Assembly (NCBI GenBank): GCA_949825025.1 | Contig: OX463778.1 | Coordinates: 35,170,616 to 35,234,615 of the forward strand | Length of the DNA stretch: 64,000 nucleotides | Origin: Siphlonurus alternatus | Taxonomy: Eukaryota; Arthropoda; Insecta; Ephemeroptera; Siphlonuridae | Direction of reading: 5' to 3' | Shown: in pieces, positions 51,073 through 63,516 of the stretch | Layout of the letters: the number at the start of each line of letters is the position of its first letter | Numbering within the stretch: position 1 is the first letter of the stretch | The notes under the pieces: generated by a model | Databases searched by the model: none | Told to the model about the DNA's origin: nothing | The model's input: only the letters and a program-made list of their open reading frames with translations | Position numbers and translations under genes: made by a program

Positions 51073-52781
51073 CAGCGGTGAAAGTAGTTTCAATCTCTTA
51101 CCAGTGCGCCTCAGATAGAGGCCTGAAGGGCCAAAACCCCCGCCGGAGGCGCGATTTTTTGGGAAAAAGGGGCGTGGCTTTATTTTTTTATATTAAAAAG
51201 TGGTTTAAAATTCATTTATAACATTTGAATGCATATCTTCATTTTGAGTAAAATTAAATAATATTATCCAAACTTTGAAAAAAAACAAAAAAAATGCAAT
51301 GAGTGATTGATTTTCGATCACATTAGAACATTAAATTCATAAAAAAATTTTTTTTAAAAATATTATAGCTATATAGCTTTTAAAAAAATTAATACGAAAG
51401 AAAATCCCTATATATTATAGTGATTTAAATTGAAAGCACTTGCGATCTTCATTGATCATATAACAGTAGTATTTAATATAATAAAAATACTTTAGTTAAC
51501 TCTTACGATTTGGGATGCTTTATAATTTAATCAAATACGTCAATTATTTAAAATTTAAATTAATATTTTGAATATGTCTCAAAAAAATTATTTGAACAAA
51601 AATTAAAAAAAAAAACGCGAGAGAATTCTTTTTATAATTATAAATTGTAATGTTTATATTTGTTTCGGTAATTAATTTTTATTTACTCTAGATCTTGTAG
51701 CAATTATTGTTCCCCTTTGTCATCGATAGAAATTAAAATCTAGCCATATTAAATATGCTCCAAACGTGCAGCCATCTCGGCCCTAATAGCGGCTGCATTT
51801 ATCTATCTACTCTCTTCTAGCAATGCTTGCATGAGTCGCATTTTATGCATGTGACTAAATTTTTGTTACACTTATTCTTTACAAACTCATTAAAAAAAAA
51901 AAAAAAAATGAGAATAAAATTTTTTGTTTGCTTTTCTAAAAAATTCATTACTATGAAGAATTTTTTGAGACGAAGACTTAATTTTACTAACTTAGCACTG
52001 ACTGCGATTGATCTTCTATACGATCCCAAATCCTTTGCCCTAATTTTTTTAAACTCCTTGCGTAAATGAACCCTCTAAACCTCGGTGGGTATGTGGGCCA
52101 GAAGAGGCACTCCCCCTTTACCTCTTGACTTAATTGTAATTAAAAATTAATTTGAATAAAAATGTGTTAATTTTGTGCAATAAATGAGACAGAAAAAAAA
52201 ATGTAATAAAATTCGTGGTGTAGTATATATAACGCATCATCAGCAAAAGATGTTTTGAATCTATTTCAATTAATTTTATTAGTCATTCAATTAAGAATTA
52301 AAAAATACAATAAATATATATTGAAAGAAATTTAATACTATAGTAAATATCTATCTCTTCATAAAAATCGAAGATAAAATAGTCAACCCAGTAGGCCTAC
52401 AGAAATTTAAATAAATTTAGAAAAACATTAAAAACTATTTCTATAAAAAAAAATCGTCAGCTTGACATAGCTAATAAATAGTTGATAGTATGTAAATAGT
52501 TGATTTTATTTTTTTTTCCTTTTAGGAGCTTTTTAACTCAAAAGAATTAAAGAGTAAATTAAATTTCGTGAGACAAAAGTACGAAGTATAAGAAAATCGT
52601 CATTCATTATTTGAGCATGATTAATGTTTTACAAAGTAACTTCTCTGATTTTGAAAATTTTATTAAAAATTATTGATTATTTTTAATAAATTTCGATCAG
52701 TGTCTTACCAGTGCGCCGCACTGGCGTCAAATGTCTTACCAGTGCGGCGCACTGGCGCGCACCGGCTTACTTTCACCACTG
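51073..52781. mobile_element. 1.7-kb non-autonomous hAT element with exact 8-bp target duplication
   Basis: The tips CAGCGGTGAAAGTAG and CTTACTTTCACCACTG pair with few mismatches, and ACGCTATA is duplicated exactly at 51065-51072 and 52782-52789. Near the right end are short repeats of CTTACCAGTGCG with complements (CGCACTGGCG). The interior has frames of 65-80 codons that I cannot match to a transposase. It sits between kinases B and C. Confidence 0.75.
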
Positions 52782-53202
52782 ACGCTATACCTATATAATA
52801 TAGTTCCAACAACTTCCAACGTCACTCCCTCCATTTCTGCGTGCTTGTTGACCTTGCCAATTAAAATAAATTTAGTTAGACGATTGAAAATATTCGTGTC
52901 GAAAACTTGAAGAATAATTTCATTTTTTATCAGCAAGCATTTATTTGCTCTTTGTTCTGTTGCTAAGCCACATCATATACAGTATTTAAATAATATTATC
53001 AGCATCTCTATCAGACTTGAACCATTTTTAGATAAAATACAGAGAGTACAGGCCTACAGGGCTATAGTATATCTTGGTTCTATAGCTGATTGTGGGACGC
53101 GCGCGTTTTAGCAGTGGCAGCCGAGACATATAGGTCACACGTACGTGACGTCAAAATAAAAGTGTCAGTAGCGTAAGTGTATACGTTGAGACACTCACGA
53201 GG

Positions 53203-54429
53203 ATGGAGATGGAGCGAGAGAATATACAATTGTGTCCGGAGTTGAAAGCTGTGTTGGTCGGTGTGTTGGCCGAGCAGGGCCTCCAATTGCAGAGTCATGT
53301 GGTCACCTCAGGCTGCCGGCCCGGGGACAATTACCTCGGGGAAGTACTGCGAGTTGCAGCCACATCTACGTCCTCACAAGAACGTAAATTTATTTTTAAA
53401 TGTCCGCCACTAAGCAAAAAATGGCGCGAAGGACTTAAATCTATAAAGTTTACACGCAATGAATCAGCATTTTACACTAAAGTTGTACCGAAACTAGAAA
53501 GTTTTAGAGTTAAACATTCTGGTGAGAAATTACCCCCATTATCATTCCCTAGATTCTACACTGCAGTTTGTGACACAGATAATGATGTTTTGGTACTTGA
53601 AGATCTCAAACCCGCAGGGTTTGTCATGGCAGATAAAATAAAAGGACTGGACATAGAACACTGCAAGTTAGCCCTGCAGGAATTAGGACGGTTTCATGCA
53701 TTATCTCTGGCTATGAGAGCATTAAATCCTTCAGAATTTGAAGATATGAAAAGTAATGTCACAGAAGTTTATTTCTTTGAAGACGGACGGGAACAGTTTT
53801 CAACAACTCACTTTCCTTGCAATGCTGCAATCAATATGTTGCGAAAAAGATTTCCAGATAGCAATTATGTAGAAAAACTTGAAAAATTAACTGCTAAGTT
53901 TTTTGATAAAATGATGGAGTTAATAAGTACTGAAACACCGCTAGCAGTAATATGTCATGGTGATTGTTGGACAAACAATCTGTTATTCAGATACTCTGAA
54001 GATGGACGTCCTGAAAAGTTACGAATGTTGGACTTCCAAATTGCTCGTTATGGATCCCTTGCTCATGATGTTAGCTATTTCATTTACAACTGCACAACAC
54101 AACAAACACGAGACCTGTATTGGGATGATATGATTACAGTGTACTTGGCTGAGCTAAATGATGCGTTGGCAAACATGGGCACTCCCAGATCTCAAATTTC
54201 TAGAGCCCAGCTGACAGCAGAAATCATCAGGTTTGGCTGCACTGGTATCGGTATGGCCTTAATGGCCATCCCGCTGTTCATGACACCCACGGAGAAGCAG
54301 CCTTCACTGGACGGCGGCCTTGAGGTCTTTGACAACTTCCACCAGACCACCTACAAGAACCCTCTCTGCGTGGAGAGACTTACCGACGCCATCACAGATG
54401 CAATAAAACGGGGATTATTTGATCTGTAA
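53203..54429 (+). CDS. EcKL / CHK kinase-like protein C (intact)
   Basis: A 408-codon intronless gene and the best-preserved member of the cluster. Features in order: GDNYLGEVLRV (about residues 43-53), ATP-site Lys66 in FIFKC, helix-C Glu in NESAFY, VLEDLKPAGFVMADKIKGLD, catalytic loop HGDCWTNNLLF with Asp254, and LDFQIARYGS. These are the expected EcKL kinase residues, so an active kinase on a small hydroxylated substrate (ecdysteroid or xenobiotic) is likely; the actual substrate cannot be read. An arthropod initiator TCAGT lies at 53165-53169, 36 nt before the ATG, and AATAAA follows at 54510-54515. It lies antisense in the last DHX34 intron, downstream of the 51073-52781 hAT element. Confidence 0.9.
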   Translation: MEMERENIQLCPELKAVLVGVLAEQGLQLQSHVVTSGCRPGDNYLGEVLRVAATSTSSQERKFIFKCPPLSKKWREGLKSIKFTRNESAFYTKVVPKLESFRVKHSGEKLPPLSFPRFYTAVCDTDNDVLVLEDLKPAGFVMADKIKGLDIEHCKLALQELGRFHALSLAMRALNPSEFEDMKSNVTEVYFFEDGREQFSTTHFPCNAAINMLRKRFPDSNYVEKLEKLTAKFFDKMMELISTETPLAVICHGDCWTNNLLFRYSEDGRPEKLRMLDFQIARYGSLAHDVSYFIYNCTTQQTRDLYWDDMITVYLAELNDALANMGTPRSQISRAQLTAEIIRFGCTGIGMALMAIPLFMTPTEKQPSLDGGLEVFDNFHQTTYKNPLCVERLTDAITDAIKRGLFDL

Positions 54430-54509
54430 TACCCAGTGCTGCAAGTAAGCTGATACGTGTGCACCAGTTTGGCATACTGCATGGTAACTGAAATTTAGCA
54501 TTGCACAAA

Positions 54510-54515
54510 AATAAA
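54510..54515 (+). terminator. Polyadenylation signal of kinase C
   Basis: AATAAA 80 nt after the stop codon of kinase C, the first on this strand. Confidence 0.5.
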
Positions 54516-56020
54516 TATTGTTACATTGCAGTGCACTGTTAATAGTCCTGATAAGAAAATTAAATTACTTTCACCACTATAGCAGGTGGGGAGGAGAGGG
54601 CTTGTTTTTTGCCAACCATCAATCAATTTGCTCAATGTATTTTTGATGAAAATACTGTTGCTTGAAAAGTATCATGTACGTACCATAAAATAAATAATAA
54701 TAAAAAAAAAAAATACATTTAAAAATACATATATAGATTTTTTTCATTTCTTATTCAAATATTCCAATAAAAAGTTTCAAAACTATTATTTTAATAATTG
54801 CCTAATTAGATTCCACGTTAAATTAAAATTCATTAATATAATGTATAGTTCATTTGCATTTCATATACATGTGAGAGATTTTTGCATTGCTTTTTAGACT
54901 TATAATTTAAAAATGAAAGTTTTGTCAACTGTACACTCTATATAGATAGGGTGTACGTATATGCTACCAATAATTAATATTTTGAATCTTGATTCATTAG
55001 AGGGAGTTGCAAATATTAAGAACCAACAAATAATCTTCACTTCTTTGTTCATAGCACTAGCACAGTGTTATTACCTCCTAGCTATAGTTGTGAATACGGG
55101 CAACGCTGACTCGGCCCTTGGAATCCTGGCTCAAGGGAGTGAGTACATTGTCTCTGTGAGTTAGTGGCTAAATTAATCCCAAAGTCTGGTCGACAGGGCC
55201 AGCTGTTAGCTGTTGGCCTCGGTATGTAGACTAGACAAGACGTGGGGTCTATAGAGTAAGCCTAACTACTTTAAATAACAACTTACTAAAAAATAGAGAA
55301 AAATTGGATTGGAAATCAACGATATGGCATTGGGATATGGTGTCATGTTATGAATGAAAGGATGAATGGTTGGTTGGTTACCAATGGCGGAACTTGCTTT
55401 TCAACATTGTTCACAGTGCTCTCTGGGGCTCCTAATACCCAGTCTGCATGCCAGACAGTTAAGTACCGTTTCTAAGTGGGGCACGTATGTTGTTTGCACA
55501 ACATTCCGCGGTCTTAATCACTGAAAGGATGAATGAATGTGCATAAAAATGATTCCAAATATTTTTTATCATTCCATCTACCGTCATATTCACTTAATTC
55601 CTATCAGTGGATAAGCCACCAAGAAGCATGACTTAAGAAAAAAAAAATCATATAATTGCTTGCAAATTAAAGAATCTATGATGGCAATTTAGTAGAAAGT
55701 TATCAAGCATAATATATATTCATCTTTTTTTAAACTCTATATAGGACATTTGATTAGCTATACACCTCTCTAGGATATAATTAATTCTATATACATAGAA
55801 TATTTATTGACTCTGTTTTGAACTCAACATTTTTCTTTATGCTTACTTATGTTCATCATTCATAAGTTTTTTTTTTTACTTAATTTTTATCAGTTTTAAC
55901 TTTGTTAAGTTGTTCAAGTCACAACCTTAACAAAAAAAAAAGAGTGAAAGTATTCAGAAAGTATAAGGTCACAAGATGAACTGATACAAAGCTATATAAC
56001 AATATTTATTTACTTTGAAA
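54516..56020. other. DHX34 intron sequence between kinase C and its decayed copy
   Basis: AT-rich. A short unrecognised frame lies at 54961-55164. I see no remains of an N-terminal kinase part that would belong to the copy starting at 56021. Confidence 0.45.
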
Positions 56021-56976
56021 ACTACCAAAACTAGAAAGTTTTAGAGTTGAACACTGTGGTGAGAAATTACCCCCATTATCAGTCCCTAAGTTCTACACTG
56101 CAGTTTGTGACACAGATAATGATGTTCTGGTACTTGAAGATCTCAAACCCGCAGGATTCGTCATTGCAGATAAAATGAAAGGACTGAATATAGCCGAATA
56201 TAGAACACTGCAAGTTAGTCCTACAGGAATTGGGACGGTTTCATGCATTATCTTTTGCAATGTCATTTATGCTTCCAAAAGAATTTGCTGCACTCAAAGA
56301 AGCAGCAAAGGAAACAATGTTTTTTGAAAGTAAACGTAACCTTTACGAGAAAGTACATATTTATTCCTTGTGATGCTGCCATTAAAATGGTGAGACAGAG
56401 ATTTCCAGATACAGATTACAAAGCTAGGCTAACCACAATGACGAAGGATTTTTTTCCAAAATCTTATGAACTTGGTGAGTGAAGAATCATTCTTGTCAGT
56501 AATAAATCATGGAGATTGCTGGACAAACAACTTGATGTTTCACTACAACATTGAAGGACAACCAGATATGCTGCGAATGCTTGATTTCAACTCATTCGAT
56601 ATGCATCCTTAGCATGCGACACTGTGTTCGTTCTGTACGTACCACGCACTACACAGCAGACTCGTGACAAGGGCTGGGAGGAAATGATTACTTTGTACCA
56701 TGAAGAGCTGAACAGAGCTCTCAATGTCCTGACATGCAACGTTACCGTACCTCGTGAACTTTTAGATAATTAAGAGTTGAGGAAATTTGGTGTATTTGGT
56801 GTCGGCATGGCAATTCTAATAATCCCACTGTTCACAACAACTAGTGAGAATCAACCTTCGTTGGAAAACAGTGGCGAATCTTTTGACGACTTCCATAAGA
56901 AGTCACACAATAATGAGCTGTGCCTTCAACGTCTACTGATGTGGTGAAAGATGCAGTGCAGAGAGGTCTTATATAG
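56021..56976 (+). pseudogene. EcKL kinase pseudogene D, relative of C
   Basis: The copy begins at a position matching about codon 103 of kinase C; the N-lobe is missing. From 56030 to about 56260 it is nearly identical to C (including CTACACTGCAGTTTGTGACA), after which similarity drops to that of a separate paralogue. It has an in-frame TAA (after CTTTTAGATAAT), a one-base deletion just after the LDF of the DFQ motif (about 56588), a small internal duplication (AATATAGCCGAATATAG) and a shift near the end. The HGDCWTNN loop is still readable, as is the C-terminal GLI-stop. It cannot encode a working kinase. Confidence 0.85.
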
Positions 56977-57687
56977 TACATTAACTCAAAAATAAATTTT
57001 TTCTACATTAAATATTGTACACATAAGAATTAGTGAAGGGAAAATTGTCACATTTTTTAAATTGTATGTTTTATATTGTAGGGACTATGAAGGATAATTA
57101 TATTAATACTTTAAATTTGTTTGTCCTTAAAAAAATTTACCTCAAAATAGTTACCATGGCACATTATAATATCTATATCATTATCCTGTATATTATATAA
57201 AAAATATGTATTATAACTTAATATGTACAATGTACATTGTACATACTGTATCGATGCGGATGTAAAAAACTTCTAAATTCTAAACACATTTTTAATTTTT
57301 TTATTTTATTTTTAGACATTACATTGGCAACAGCACAACCTGTTGGGTCTGAGAGTGAGAGAGATAAGAGCTGGTCAGGTTGGTGAAGCGACTCACGGAT
57401 GCGTTGGTTCATACAGAAACATTAAAAACATTACAAGATTTCTGTAACTATAAACTAGCAATATGCAATTTAGAAGTTTTTTATGCCCCTGTCAGAACAG
57501 CGCTCTTCCCGATTTATATCTTTATATGTTATAAAAACATAAAACTTTAAATACTTTGATGAGACTCTTATTTGATAAAAAAATATAGCATATTTAGTTA
57601 GCAAGAAAACAAAGCTTCAGGGTATTTTATAGACACTTAAATTTTAAATTTGTTGTGATTTGACCCCATGATTTTGGGTAACATTAC

Positions 57688-60600
57688 CTTGTGTCTGGTC
57701 GACTGGGGTGCATGAGACGAGGTGAGAGAGTCGCTCGACGGGCAGCACACACAGCAGCATGTCACAGTGGGGGCATCGCCACGGCTCTTGCTCCTGCCAA
57801 GACCCATCGTCCACCTCCGCAAGACTGGAACAGAAAAGTGACAGGTCAATTTGCGGCCATTTGTGTGATGTGGATACTAGTAAATAGCAGCTCAATAATT
57901 GATGTAATCCTATATTAAAACCATGTACTTCATAAAACAATGAATACAGTATCTAACTAAAGTTGTCTCTGATTTAAATTAGTCAAACTGTTTTGAAAAC
58001 TGCAAGGTAAAATTACCTTTAAAATTAATTACAACAGTATAATAGTATTCACTGCTAGTCTAACTTGGCAGAGTTTGATCACACATAATTTATGAATAAA
58101 ATTTGATTTTGTACTATACATATTTAACTTTCTTGGTCTAATCTATTTTTCTTACATGTACTTCAATTTGAATTATAGTTTCAAATGAAGTGATGTAGCC
58201 ATTTTTGTAAGACTGCTTAACTTTAAAATGACAAAAGAAAACAAATAAGCATTGTCAGCTGCCACAGAGTATCTATAATTTTAATATCAGAAAAATAATA
58301 ATGTAAATATTTTTGAAAAAATTGTTCATTGCAGTATTTTTACAAATTGAGAAATAAACAAGTTAAAAAAAATCTGGAATTTTAATTTCAAAACACTAAA
58401 AATATTTTTATTTATAAATTTTTTTACAAATACAGTATTAAATATATAGAAAAGCATAAAATTTTTACTCATTTTTTTAATTTTTTTTTTATTGCAAATG
58501 AATTGAAAAAATAATTCTGAAGTAATGTATTCTATGTAACACTTTATTGCTCACCAGTTGTAGGTGATATTAGGGGTGAGTCTGGTGCCGCCCTTGCTGG
58601 GGTGAGGTGACGGTGGGAAGTTTGGCTGCAGGGGGTTTGGCTCCACGGAAAGGGCATTGGCCCCTTCGCCAACGTACATGAGCTTTCGGTCAGCCGCCAG
58701 GAGGCGCTGTAGAGCATACGCCACCTCCGTCTGCATGAACGCCACCAGATCTGAGAACACCTCTTGCTCCAGGCGACGAGCCCCAGCTCCCTTGGGAGCC
58801 TCATCCGTATCCTCAAGCATTGTGTCTAGAGTCAAGATAGCAAAATAATTAAGTTATTAGGTATATTTTATTCTGCATATGCATTACTTTGAACTTATAG
58901 TATCAATTAGAAATAAATTTAATAATGATTCGTTCACTTTGATTATTTTCTCATTCATAATAACATTTTCTTAAAAGCCTCTTCTCAATACAATATTTCA
59001 CTATCCTAGAAAACCAATTCACCATGCAGACACAGATAAAATGTACCAACTGGTATGTAATGTGAATAAATAAATACAAAAAAGAGGAAAGAGGAAAAAA
59101 AAAATGTGAGGAGCATATCTATATCTCACACATGTTCAATTTTATTTAAAATATTTTTTATGTATTTTAGTGTAATTTTAGGGTGTAAGGCTCCCTCAAT
59201 CGCCGAGTTAAAAATTCATGAATCCCCCTTCCCTACTCTGAAACTGTGACTGCAAGTTACTAGCTGGGGGGTGTAAGGCACTCACCCTGCAGTTTAAGGG
59301 TGATGAGCTGCTCCCACTTGTCCCTGAGGCGAGCAGCCTTCACCAGCAGCACCTCAGCAGCCTCGGGTGTCGGGAACAGCAGCTGCAGCCAGCCGTCACA
59401 CACCACCCTAAACAGGCAAAGCAAGTTAGTATGACGTAGTGAAAAGAGTAGTTGCTGATAATTAATGTGACAAAATGTAAAGTTATGTTGAATCATAAAT
59501 GTTCTGAAAGTTTAATCAATACTCTAGGTTGTTCTTGATTGAAGCACAGCCAAATCTTAACTTGATACCGCAAGTGAGGATTGTACCTTGAGAAGTTGGT
59601 ATTGGTGTCTATTGTCCTGGCCAGCAGCAGCAGTGTCTGTGCAGCCGGCATACGCATTGTGTTCATCAGGTAGGGCTTGGTGGTCTCCAGCAGAGATCTG
59701 TGGACACACACAGTCAGCAGTCTTATTTGGAGGAGCACATTTTAGGTTTCTTTGGTAATTTTATGCATTCTCTCTATGCATTCTCTTTATTTTATGCATA
59801 CCAGCTCATTGTAATATTCATGGCAATGAGCAAGCAGACTTTGGCCAAGATGGGCAGCAAGATGACACAGCCAACAACAAGCATCTCCATTCATTCAATT
59901 CAAGCTCATATTAATAGTGCAGTGAAACAAAAAGTTGACTCAGATTGGAAAGAACAAGCAAGTATTAAAGCATGGGGAGATGTCATATTTAAATCAGCCA
60001 AAACTCACACTTATAATAGACTCACAGACACTGCTAAATTCAGACTAGATACTGGCCATGACTATCTTGGATGCTATCAGAAGAAATTCAAAATCCAAGA
60101 TAGTGACATTTGTAAATTGTGTAAAAAAGAACCTCAAGACAGAGGGCATCTATTTAGATGCTCAGCATTAACTGCGGAACTTGACTCGTTGCCTGGCAAC
60201 ATGAAGAAAGAAGAGAAGGAAGCCTTTCTCTATTGGCTTACTAGAAGTAAAATGGCTTAAACGCCAAAGCGTGGGCATAAGAAAAGAAGAAGAAGAAGAA
60301 GCATTCTCTGCATGAGATAATTCATGATGCAATACATAACAATACCCACTTTAAATAATGCTGCTGATAAACAAACAATTTAAGTTCCCATATTTCACTG
60401 CATGGGAAGGATATAGGTACCTTTTCTAAAACTATTGATTAATGAGTGTACAGTACAATTTTGTACCAGCATAAATTCAGTAAAATTTTACTTCTCTCTT
60501 GTAAATTTACACATATACAGCATTCACAGATACCACCCATACAAAATTCACTTCACTTAAGTCCGTTTGACTGAAAAATAGAGATAAATAAATATATTGA

Positions 60601-63516
60601 GCTGTGGAGGTGACTATAAATTAAAATAGATGTGGATAGCTGGAAAAATACTGAGTTGCGCCAAAGTAAATGAAAAGAGCATGTAAATAAAATTACTTGA
60701 GATTACTAACTCACAAGTAGGCCAGCAGCTGGTGCTTGGAGCTGACCGCCTGTCTGGTTGAGAAGCCTGGAGGGTACACCAGGTCACTCTCCTGCAGGTG
60801 CAGCTCAGAGGGGTGGTTCGCAAAGTAGCTCATAGGATGCAGCACCGTGTAGGGCTTGCCGCGAGTGTGGAACATTTGCTCAGGAGCTGACTGTGAACAT
60901 TCATCAGACGTTAGTAGCTGGACAGAATAGTATCTTAAGATTGCTAACATTAAAATTTAAACTATGTACTAAAATTGTGATAATTGACCAAGTTTTAGTA
61001 TAAACAGTGATTTGATTAATATTTTAAAGATCAGTGCTGATAGTTTGAATTTGGACTTTCAAGTATAAATAATAATAACAGACTAGATGTGATGATCGGC
61101 ATACTTTGCAGTGGTTGAACTCATCAGCAATGGCCAACTGGGGGTAGAGTCCACTACAGGCGATGACCTTGAGCATCATCAGCTCCTTGTAGCTGGTGGC
61201 AGAGCTGCCGGACAGTAGGCTCTGTGAACAAGCAATAATATGGGGCTAGGAAGCTGAGGATTGAAAAATACAGCGAGAGTGTTGTCTTCCACTTATGCAA
61301 TGTATAAGTAAGTACAAGAGACTGTCATTATAAAAGGTGTATTCAATAAACATCATTGATAAGACTACCTTTCAGGTGTTGTGATAAAAAAAATGTAACT
61401 ATTTCATTTTGATGCTGACAATCATAAACTCCAGAGTACTGTATTTATGAACTATCTCTACCTAATTAAAATTGCTTTAATTATTTTGAACAAAATTAAT
61501 TAGCATTTATTAGCAGCAATGCCAGCAACAAAAACCAAATTTATTTATTTTAATTTACTGTATGTATATAACTTGCTATATTTCTCAATTAACTAATAAT
61601 ATGATCTTAGCCAGATTAACTCTACTTCATTGATTAAATCAAAGGTAATCATCATTCAGGTGCCATTATTCTTTCTACATGGTGTGCTAACCTTTAGTTG
61701 CTGGCTGTCGTTGCCCAGTCTGAACTCAACATCCTTAATGTCCACCTTGCCGGGCTGCTGCTCCTCCTCCTCTCCTCCCAGCCCCCAGGGGTCAAGACGC
61801 AGAGTGGTACGTCTGCGGGGTTCTTCTTGACGGTGCTCTCGCCTCATCTGCCGCAGAAGTCTCAGCTCCCCATGACGCTGAGTCCGCTCAGCACTGGTCA
61901 GCTGGCGCTCCTCCTCAGCGGAGTACAGCAGCTTCGAGTCCTAGCAACAAGCACACAGCAGCAACTCATGGTGGCCATCAGTTGTACTAAAGAGGGGAGG
62001 TAAAAAGGGGGCTTTTATTCTAAATTATATGGTTCATAGCAATATGTTTATATGTTTTAATTTTTGAAGCACATGAGAGTTGGAATTAAGGGTACAGTAC
62101 ATTAAAATACAGCAGTAGAAAATATTTAATAACAATGAAAAAATAAATAAATAAAATTAAATTAACTTATCTTTTTAAGCAGCTTTTTATAATAATTAAC
62201 AATTATTACACTGTGAAAAAAAAATATGGGGAATTCACAAAACACTAGCTCAAAATTTAAGACAAGTTTCTTTAAAACTGGAAAAGTTGCATCATGTAGT
62301 GTAAATTTTTAATTTTACAGTCTTAAATTTCCTGACCTGATGCTTTGTGAATTCCCTCAAATAAAAATCAGCATTGCTGACAAAATTTGTTGAGAAATAA
62401 GGAAAGATAAATCTGAAGGTAATTGTGACTTTTATTATGTATACATGTAATATAACTAATGTATATTGTAATCACCATTTACCAAAAGGTATTTTTAATT
62501 TGGATAAATAAAAAAAAATCATAGAATAGTATATAACAGTAACCGCAATGAAGAGACAGAAGCTCAAATGCAACATCGTCTCATTCTCGTAACCCACTAG
62601 GTTGTTCTTACCCTTAGCAGATCCTTGAACTGCCGCCTCAGCTTGGTCATCTCGTAGAAGCGCTGCTCCTCAAGGCCTCTTCGCTGACACCAGCGTCTTG
62701 AGTGTCCCGGACGGGCATCTTTCTCCTGCTTCACCTCCAGCCACTCTTTGAGCGCTGCCAGCAATGTCAGTGGGTCCCCGTGGTCGCTCTCCAGCTTCTT
62801 GCGTGACGTCTGTGCATCAAGAAGTGATTGGTCAGTGAGGGCTGCTTTCAATCCTCATGATTTCCCAATTATGAGGATTGGCAAATTGGGGAATATTGGG
62901 AAATTATGAGGATTGGCAGTTTATTCCACTTTAATTGAAAAATTTAAGTATATTAGTGTTGCAAAAACCTTTATTACTGTTTATAAATATAGCTAAAAAG
63001 TGTAAAAAATATATAAACGAGTTCTTTAAATAAATTTAAATTGATGCAATTTTTGAGGATAATGTTGCAATGAATATAATATTTGATACTTGTCTTATAT
63101 TATTTATTTGTACACCACTGGTGTTTGATGAATGAATATTATTAAATTGTCATTGATGGATATGTACTGTATTTTATTTGAGAAATGAAACAATCATCAA
63201 TCATGAACAATAAAAAAAAATTACAAGTTTGTTTCAAATATACCGGAAAATGGCACAAAAAAATCTTTAATTCTTTACTTTATTCTTATTATTTTTTTTT
63301 TTTTTTCTTTATGAAGCTTACCTCACACTCTGGGTCTCGGTAGGCCTTGTTGGTGAAGGGGCTCTGCACACTGAGAGCCGCAGCTAGGGACAGCACGGGC
63401 TCCACCTGGTGGAACATGGAGCCCAGCACCAACATTTTGCCGATCCCCACGTCCACTGGCAGGCAAGAAAGCATGCGACCCATCGGAGTCAGCTTCTCGT
63501 CCTCCGTCAGCGCCCC
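57688..63516 (-). CDS. DHX34: DHX34-like DEAH-box helicase, exons for the C-terminal part (5' end outside window)
   Basis: DHX34 is an RNA helicase that promotes nonsense-mediated decay by bringing UPF1 to the SMG1 kinase complex. Nine GT-AG exons are read right to left: 63516-63322, 62809-62612, 61940-61692, 61221-61105, 60890-60715, 59697-59587, 59407-59286, 58825-58555 and 57824-57688, with a tenth at 42461-42289. All junction phases agree and the total is 1749 nt (582 residues plus stop). Landmarks: winged-helix/ratchet start [20 protein letters not shown] and [90 protein letters not shown]8-ITYNC, and the first finger CPHC-x-ML. These follow human DHX34 in order. The RecA motor domains lie beyond 64000. 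Introns hold a LINE fragment and a MITE. Confidence 0.92.
59787..60300 (+). pseudogene. 5'-truncated LINE insertion (ORF2 C-terminus) in a DHX34 intron
   Basis: The plus-strand frame ending at TAA 60258-60260 encodes [10 protein letters not shown] and the finger C-K-L-C ... H-L-F-R-C typical of the C-terminus of many non-LTR retrotransposons. It ends in an (AAG)n tail (60283-60300). GCATTCTCT occurs just before (59765 and 59778) and directly after (60301), fitting a target-site duplication. It lies in the intron between DHX34 exons 60890-60715 and 59697-59587, on the opposite strand. Too short to be active. Confidence 0.7.
62228..62357. mobile_element. MITE, GGGGAATTCACAAA tips, in a DHX34 intron
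   Basis: The tips GGGGAATTCACAAA and TTTGTGAATTCCC and inner AAATTTAAGAC and complement pair over about 130 bp. Related in tip sequence to the elements at 38956 and 41557. Confidence 0.55.
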
